Position numbers and translations under genes: made by a program
The notes under the pieces: model-generated
Seen by the model: the letters and a program-made list of their open reading frames with translations, nothing else
Databases searched by the model: none
Told to the model about the DNA's origin: nothing
Shown: positions 5,367 to 9,020 of the stretch, piece after piece
Layout: each line of letters starts with the position of its first letter
Numbering within the stretch: position 1 is the stretch's first letter
Source: Actinomycetota bacterium
GTDB taxonomy: Bacteria > Actinomycetota > Thermoleophilia > Gaiellales > Gaiellaceae
Length of the DNA stretch: 9,020 nucleotides
Direction of reading: 5' to 3'
Assembly (NCBI GenBank): GCA_013813345.1
Contig: JACCRW010000015.1
Coordinates: 1-9,020, forward strand

Positions 5367-6707
5367 GTGAGCACCGAGGCGAAGCGCGACCTTTGGGGCG
5401 CCGAGACGGAGAAGGCGATCGCGAACTTCCCGGTCTCCGGCGAGCCGATCCCGGTGCCGGTCGCACGCTGGCTCGGTCGGATCAAGGCAGCCGCCGCCCG
5501 GGCGAATGCCGAGCTCGGCTTACTTGACGCCGAGAAGGCCGAGCGGATCGCCGCCGCCGCCGACGCGATCGCAAACGGGGAGCACGACGACCAGTTCCCG
5601 ATCGACGTCTTCCAGACCGGCTCCGGCACGAGCTCGAACATGAACGCGAACGAGGTGATCGCCGCGCTCGCCGGGGCCAATAGCGGGAATGATGTCCATG
5701 CGAACGACGACGTCAACTTAGGTCAGAGCTCGAACGACGTCTTCCCCTCAGCAGTCCATCTCGCCGCGCTCGGCGAGGTCGAGCACGACCTGCTCCCCGC
5801 GCTGGCGCAACTCGCGGGCTCGCTCGAAGCGAAGGCGACGGAGTTCGACGACGTCGTCAAGTCGGGACGCACGCACCTCATGGACGCCGTTCCCGTCACG
5901 CTCGGCCAGGAGTTCGGCGGCTACGCGGCGCAGGTGCGCCAGAGCAGCGAGCGCGTGGGCGACTCGCGCCGCCGGCTCGGCCAGATCCCGCTCGGCGGAA
6001 CCGCCGTCGGCACCGGCCTGAACACGCATCCGGAGTTCGCCGAGCGCGTGCGGAGGCTGCTCGCAGACGAGACGGGCCTCCAGATCTCCGCCCCGGCCGA
6101 CCCGTTCGAGGCGCAGGCCGCGCGCGACGGGCTCGTCGAGGCCTCGGGAGCGCTGAAGACGACGGCCGTCTCGCTGACAAAGATCGCGAACGACCTCCGC
6201 CTGATGGGCTCCGGGCCGCGCGCCGGGCTCGCCGAGATCTTCCTCCCTGAGCTTCAGAAGGGGAGCTCGATCATGCCCGGCAAGGTGAACCCGGTGATCC
6301 CGGAGGTGGTGACCCAGGTTGCGGCGCAGGTGATCGGAAACGACGCCGCGATCACCGCCGGCGGGATGCAGGGGCACTTCGAGCTGAACGTGTTCGTGCC
6401 GATGATGGCTCGGAACCTGCTCCAGTCGATCTCGCTCCTCGCCTCGGCCTCGCGGCTCCTCGCCGAGAAGTGCGTCGACGGGATCGAGGCGAATCGGGAG
6501 CAGTGCGAGAGCTACGCCGAGCTGACTCTCGCCGCTGCAACCGCGCTCAACCCGCATATCGGCTACGACAAGGCGTCCGAGATCGTCAAGTCCGCGGCCT
6601 CCTCGGGGCGTTCGCTCCGTGAGGTCGCGCGCGAGGCCGGCGTCGACGACGCCACGCTCGATCGCGCGCTCGACTATCGAGCCATGGCGAAGCCGCACGA
6701 CGGCTGA
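5367..6707 (+). CDS. fumC: Class II fumarate hydratase
   Basis: A 446-residue enzyme interconverting fumarate and L-malate in the TCA cycle, cytosolic, normally a homotetramer needing no metal. Conserved blocks appear in order: DLWGAETEKA (8-17), FQTGSGTSSNMNANEV (82-97), HANDDVNLGQSSNDVFP (111-127), SGRTHLMDAVPVTLGQEFGGY (166-186, His170 in the active site), and the fumarase/aspartase signature GSSIMPGKVNP (299-309), whose serine loop supplies the catalytic base. The following VIPEVVTQVAAQVIGNDAAI, and HFELNVFVPMMARNLLQS, match mycobacterial fumarase rather than aspartase. The N terminus is short: the usual R-x-E-x-D-x-MG-x-x-x-VP segment before the LWGA block is missing, and an upstream in-frame stop shows it is not a mis-called start. 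Confidence 0.95.
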   Translation: MSTEAKRDLWGAETEKAIANFPVSGEPIPVPVARWLGRIKAAAARANAELGLLDAEKAERIAAAADAIANGEHDDQFPIDVFQTGSGTSSNMNANEVIAALAGANSGNDVHANDDVNLGQSSNDVFPSAVHLAALGEVEHDLLPALAQLAGSLEAKATEFDDVVKSGRTHLMDAVPVTLGQEFGGYAAQVRQSSERVGDSRRRLGQIPLGGTAVGTGLNTHPEFAERVRRLLADETGLQISAPADPFEAQAARDGLVEASGALKTTAVSLTKIANDLRLMGSGPRAGLAEIFLPELQKGSSIMPGKVNPVIPEVVTQVAAQVIGNDAAITAGGMQGHFELNVFVPMMARNLLQSISLLASASRLLAEKCVDGIEANREQCESYAELTLAAATALNPHIGYDKASEIVKSAASSGRSLREVAREAGVDDATLDRALDYRAMAKPHDG

Positions 6708-6712
6708 CGCCG

Positions 6713-6758
6713 GTTGCAGAGAGTTCTTGCGTTTCCCAAAGGTCTTTGCAACTATACC
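6713..6758 (+). promoter_or_regulatory. AT-richer island with possible promoter and inverted repeat
   Basis: After fumarase the base composition drops locally. GTTGCA (6713-6718) and TGCAAC (6747-6752) form a 6-bp inverted repeat. TTGCGT (6728-6733) and TATACC (6753-6758) could be -35 and -10, with a long 19-bp spacer. The site would drive the degraded gene that starts at 6834. Confidence 0.25.
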
Positions 6759-6833
6759 TCCCGGTCCCGCGTACTGCGGACTCGATGACACTCGAATTGG
6801 CGCGCGGCGCGGCGCCGGAAGATGGGGGAGCAC

Positions 6834-7120
6834 ATGCGCAGGAAGAGGAGACTGGCGGTCGTGGTCGCGCTGATCGCCCTCCTGACGACGGCCGCAGCCG
6901 CGGCGTTCGTCCAGGGACGGGACACTTCCGAGGCATCCGACAGGCTGACGCTCCAGAAGCGGGCGGAACGAGCTGGATCATGGCCGCTGTGGGGCTTCCG
7001 CCAGTGGCCGTGTACGACCTGACGCTCGCGGCCGGCAAGCACAGCGCCGACCGAGTGATCTACGCAGCGACGCACGGCCGCAGCATCTGGCGGACGGAGT
7101 TGCCGAAGGTCAAGGGATAG
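6834..7120 (+). pseudogene. Remnant of a secreted BNR/sialidase-like (beta-propeller) protein with a large internal deletion
   Basis: ATG 6834, preceded by GGGGGAG, begins a signal peptide (MRRKRRLAVVVALIALLTTAAAAAF) followed by QGRDTSEASDRLTLQKRAE in one frame, to about 6965. The reading frame then loses sense. From about 6967 another frame encodes GTSWIMAAVGLPPVAVYDL, then VIYAATHGRSIWRTELP and TAG 7118-7120. That ending is like the last blade of BNR, VPS10 or WD40/YVTN-like propeller proteins, which usually end in a 'LP-V-V-DL ... LYA-THGR-IWR' pattern. Such proteins are normally several hundred residues, so nearly all the propeller is gone and the two ends are out of frame. The surviving N-terminal frame would make only about 62 residues (stop at 7022). 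The 433 bp between fumarase and the solute-binding protein hold nothing else convincing. Confidence 0.65.
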
Positions 7121-7140
7121 GTCGTGCTATTCCTGCTCCG

Positions 7141-8463
7141 GTGTTCCCGCGTCTCGCGCTTCTCGGTGTGCTCGGTGCCTGCCTCCTGGCCGCCGGCTGC
7201 GGCGGCGCGGGTGGCGGTGGGGCGACCGACCCGGTGCGGCTCCTCGTCTTCGGCGATCCCGAGGAGCTCGCGGCCTATCGCACGCTGATCGATGCCTACG
7301 AGCAGGAGCAGCCCGGGGCCGAGGTGGAGCTGATCGAGGCGAGCGACCGGACGGATCTGATCGCGCGGCTCTCGACCTCGATCTCGGGCGGTAGCCCGCC
7401 CGATCTCTTCCTGATCAACTACCGCTTCTACGGTCAGTTCGCCTCGAAGGGGGCGATCGAGCCGATCGAGGAACGGCTGGCTCGGTCGAAGGCCTTCCAA
7501 GCGCGCGACTTCTACCCCGAGGCACTCGAGGCCTTCCGCTGGCGCGGCGAGCAGCTTTGCCTGCCTCAGAACGTCTCCAGCCTGGTCGTCTACTACAACC
7601 GCACGCTCTTCCAGCGGCAGGGGATCGCGGAGCCGCAGGACGACTGGCGCTGGCCCGACCTCGTCTCGACCGCGATCCGGCTCACCCTCGACGCGAACGG
7701 CAACCCGCTCGTCGCCGGCGACCCGGACGCGGGCGGGGCGAAGGCAGCGGTCTACGGGCTCGGGATCGAGCCGACCTTGATCCGCGTGGCGCCGTTCCTC
7801 TGGTCGAACGGCGGCGAGCTCGTCGACGACCCCGAGCGACCGACCCGGCTGACGCTCGACACCCCCGAGGGTCTCGGGGTACTCGCCGAGCTCATCGCCC
7901 TGCGCCAGCCGCGCGGAGTGATCCCGTCCGACATCGAGGTCGAGGCCGAGGACGACGAGGCGCGCTTCGCGAACGGCCGGCTCGCGATGCTGCTCTCCTC
8001 GCGCCGCTCGACGCCGACGTTCCGCACGATCGAGGACTTCGAATGGGACATCGCGCCGCTGCCGAGCTTCCGGAAGCGGGCGGGGATCCTGCACTCGGAT
8101 GCCTACTGCATGACGAGCGACTCGAAGCGGCAGGACGCCGCCTGGCGGTTCGTCGAGTTCGCTCTCGGCGCCGAGGGCCAGCGGATCGTCTCCGAGACGG
8201 GCAGGATCGTGCCCTCGCTGATCGAGGTCTCGCGCTCCGACGCGTTCCTCGATCCGTCTCGGCCGCCGAAGCGTGCGCGCGTGTTCCTCGACGCGATCCC
8301 GACGATCCGCCGCGTGCCCGCGATTTCCACCTGGCCCGAGATCGAGGACGCCGCGGAGGGAATCCTCGAGAACGGCGTCTACCTCGGCCAGCCCGCGGAC
8401 GAGGTCGCCCGAGAGCTCGACCGCGTGACCCGGCCGCTCTTCGAGCGCGGCGAGCTCGGCTAG
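7141..8463 (+). CDS. Extracellular solute-binding lipoprotein of an ABC importer (family 1, sugar type)
   Basis: A 440-residue lipoprotein from GTG 7141. The signal peptide ends in LLAAGC, with Cys20 as the lipidation site, then a Gly/Ala linker. The body follows family-1 binding proteins: VRLLVFGDPEELAAY (32-46), SGGSPPDLFLIN (82-93), LPQNVSSLVVYYNRTLF (141-157), FLWSNGGELVDD (219-230), FANGRLAMLLSS (276-287), WDIAPLPS (302-309) and AWRFVEFALGAEGQRIVSETGRIVPS (334-359). These proteins capture a solute, often a mono- or oligosaccharide, outside the membrane and deliver it to two permeases and an ATPase. None of those partners is in this window: upstream is a dead gene and downstream a convergent one. 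The ligand cannot be named. No Shine-Dalgarno is seen; TATTCC (7128-7133) lies seven bases upstream of the GTG and could be a weak leaderless -10. Confidence 0.9.
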   Translation: MFPRLALLGVLGACLLAAGCGGAGGGGATDPVRLLVFGDPEELAAYRTLIDAYEQEQPGAEVELIEASDRTDLIARLSTSISGGSPPDLFLINYRFYGQFASKGAIEPIEERLARSKAFQARDFYPEALEAFRWRGEQLCLPQNVSSLVVYYNRTLFQRQGIAEPQDDWRWPDLVSTAIRLTLDANGNPLVAGDPDAGGAKAAVYGLGIEPTLIRVAPFLWSNGGELVDDPERPTRLTLDTPEGLGVLAELIALRQPRGVIPSDIEVEAEDDEARFANGRLAMLLSSRRSTPTFRTIEDFEWDIAPLPSFRKRAGILHSDAYCMTSDSKRQDAAWRFVEFALGAEGQRIVSETGRIVPSLIEVSRSDAFLDPSRPPKRARVFLDAIPTIRRVPAISTWPEIEDAAEGILENGVYLGQPADEVARELDRVTRPLFERGELG

Positions 8464-8807
8464 GGCTGCGGGGCGATCCCGCAGGCGGGCGGGATCTGAA
8501 CGCGGCGCAGCATCGCGCGACTTCCGCGCGCGCCCGTCGCCGATACCGTGTAGGGGCTGCATTCCGGCAGCACCGCCCCAGCCCAGCGGGTTGTGAAGCG
8601 GCCCAGGCGATCGGCCACGATCGTCCTCCGGCGCTCCATGCCGGTGCCGACCACCTTGACGACGATCCGCTCGCCACTCTCGAAGCCGCGGCCGGCGATG
8701 GTCAGCGGGCTCCGGTCGGCAAGGACGAGCGCGGGCTTCGTGACGCCCGCGTCGCTCGACCCAAGCGCGGCGAGCGCGGCGATCACGGCGGCGACCAGAG
8801 CGATCAT
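8460..8807 (-). CDS. Small secreted protein with an Ig-like domain, function unknown
   Basis: From ATG 8807 the protein is 115 residues: a hydrophobic Ala-rich N terminus (1-20, probably a signal or anchor, though it lacks the usual leading basic residues) and a beta-rich domain. PLTIAGRGFESGERIVVKVV (34-53) is the 'G-x-G-F-x-x-G-E-x-V' opening of Ig-like/IPT-like domains, followed by strands RTIVADRLGRFTTRW and YTVSATGARGSRAMLRRV. Cys83 and Cys109 could form a disulfide. The frame is open upstream to a TTG at 8894, which would give 144 residues, but that start lies across the divergent promoter region and has no ribosome site. A seven-codon ORF (8804-8824) overlaps the ATG. The TAG stop shares CTAG with the solute-binding gene. 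Similar short proteins recur in Thermoleophilia; no function is known to me. Confidence 0.65.
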   Translation of the reverse strand: MIALVAAVIAALAALGSSDAGVTKPALVLADRSPLTIAGRGFESGERIVVKVVGTGMERRRTIVADRLGRFTTRWAGAVLPECSPYTVSATGARGSRAMLRRVQIPPACGIAPQP

Positions 8808-8817
8808 CGGTATCGAC

Positions 8818-8846
8818 TTGACATGGGCTCTCAAGAGCCGTTTGAT
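8818..8846 (+). promoter_or_regulatory. Promoter for the gene starting at 8915
   Basis: TTGACA (8818-8823, perfect -35), 17-bp spacer, TTTGAT (8841-8846, 4/6 to TATAAT). This is the best sigma-70/SigA-like promoter in the window. The start would be near 8853, giving a leader of about 60 nt that ends in an AAGGAG ribosome site. Confidence 0.6.
8826..8839. promoter_or_regulatory. Palindrome in the promoter spacer, candidate operator
   Basis: GGCTCT-CA-AGAGCC, perfect 6-bp arms with a 2-bp centre, lies wholly in the -35/-10 spacer of the plus-strand promoter and at the predicted start point of the minus-strand one. A bound dimer there would block both. The binding protein is unknown. Confidence 0.45.
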
Positions 8847-8874
8847 CCTAGCTGCACTCGTAGCTCTTTGTCGG
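8845..8874 (-). promoter_or_regulatory. Candidate divergent promoter for the Ig-like protein gene
   Basis: On the minus strand: CCGACA (plus 8869-8874, 4/6), 18-bp spacer, TAGGAT (plus 8845-8850, TANNNT). Its -10 overlaps the plus-strand -10 by two bases. Transcription would begin near 8838, about 31 nt before ATG 8807. Confidence 0.35.
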
Positions 8875-8914
8875 AGTAAGGGCCGCGATCTCAACGGGGA
8901 AAAGGAGACGCATC

Positions 8915-9020
8915 GTGTCGAGAAGACGACTCAGACTGCTCGTGGTCGCAAGTGCCCTACTCGCCCTCGTCACAGCCGCGGTCGTCGCTGCTGTCGCGAC
9001 CGGCCCGGATGCGGCTCCGG
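8915..9020 (+). CDS. Start of an exported protein (3' end outside window)
   Basis: GTG 8915 follows a good ribosome site (AAAAGGAG, 8900-8907) by seven bases. The 35 visible residues are an N-terminal signal sequence or anchor: VSRRRLRLL, then a hydrophobic Val/Ala-rich core, then ATGPDAAP. The first codons include AGA three times, unusual in this GC-rich DNA but common at translation starts where low mRNA structure helps. The N terminus has the same layout as the remnant at 6834 (basic start, VV/AL core, then a short GxD-type linker), so an intact relative of that protein is possible, but similarity between signal peptides is weak evidence. Confidence 0.75.
   Translation, partial: MSRRRLRLLVVASALLALVTAAVVAAVATGPDAAP

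Noticed and set aside
5748..6833. 361-codon minus-strand frame across fumarase
   Set aside because: Antisense to a confident enzyme gene; no recognisable domain.
6746..7120. 124-residue intact protein
   Set aside because: Only the C-terminal 50 or so residues resemble a protein family; the first part is noise in the phase of the signal peptide region, so the stretch was called a remnant.
7060..8562. 500-codon open frame on the minus strand
   Set aside because: Lies antisense across the whole solute-binding gene; composition is Arg/Glu/Leu-rich and patternless, typical of an antisense frame in GC-rich DNA.
7557..8879. 440-codon open frame on the plus strand in another phase
   Set aside because: Overlaps the solute-binding and Ig-like genes; Arg/Pro-rich with no domain, and third positions are not GC-biased in that phase.
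8808..8894. Upstream TTG start of the Ig-like protein
   Set aside because: Covers the divergent promoters, lacks a ribosome site, and the added residues do not form a better signal peptide.

Overview
High-GC actinobacterial chromosome, probably class Thermoleophilia (Solirubrobacterales or Gaiellales). This is inferred from strong G/C at codon third positions, mycobacterial-type FprA and fumarase, several start sites that look leaderless, and secreted proteins of the alanine-rich, Ig-like and BNR-like kinds seen in that class. No phage, insertion sequence, CRISPR, tRNA or rRNA signal was found. Most genes are recognisable housekeeping or envelope genes; I do not see a clear new multi-gene system.

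Left part (1-2641). The 3' end of an IscA/ErpA iron-sulfur carrier gene faces a small multi-pass membrane protein gene on the minus strand. Divergent from that gene is a two-component pair, a membrane histidine kinase and a NarL/LuxR-type response regulator, joined by an ATGA overlap. The 160-bp divergent region holds a candidate promoter for each side, with the same -10 hexamer, and stacked inverted repeats between them.

Middle (2638-5337). On the minus strand are a YidB-family protein and, upstream of it, a lipoprotein with a stand-alone SecD periplasmic (P1 head) domain. Divergent from these, with start codons almost touching, is an FprA-type ferredoxin/adrenodoxin reductase. Its stop codon lies inside a strong hairpin. 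A 61-residue zinc-ribbon protein follows.

Right part (5338-9020). A class II fumarase with a short N terminus begins at an apparently leaderless GTG. Next is a remnant of a secreted BNR/sialidase-like protein: signal peptide and C-terminal blade survive in different frames. Then come an orphan family-1 solute-binding lipoprotein, a convergent small secreted Ig-like protein, and the start of another exported protein. The last two are separated by overlapping divergent promoters around a palindrome.

Across the window, TAG is the stop of 7 of 11 complete gene ends, always as CTAG, and 9 of the 11 CTAG tetramers lie at gene ends or promoters. FprA and fumarase link to redox and TCA metabolism; IscA would serve iron-sulfur proteins including ferredoxins that FprA reduces. 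The other neighbours have no obvious common pathway.
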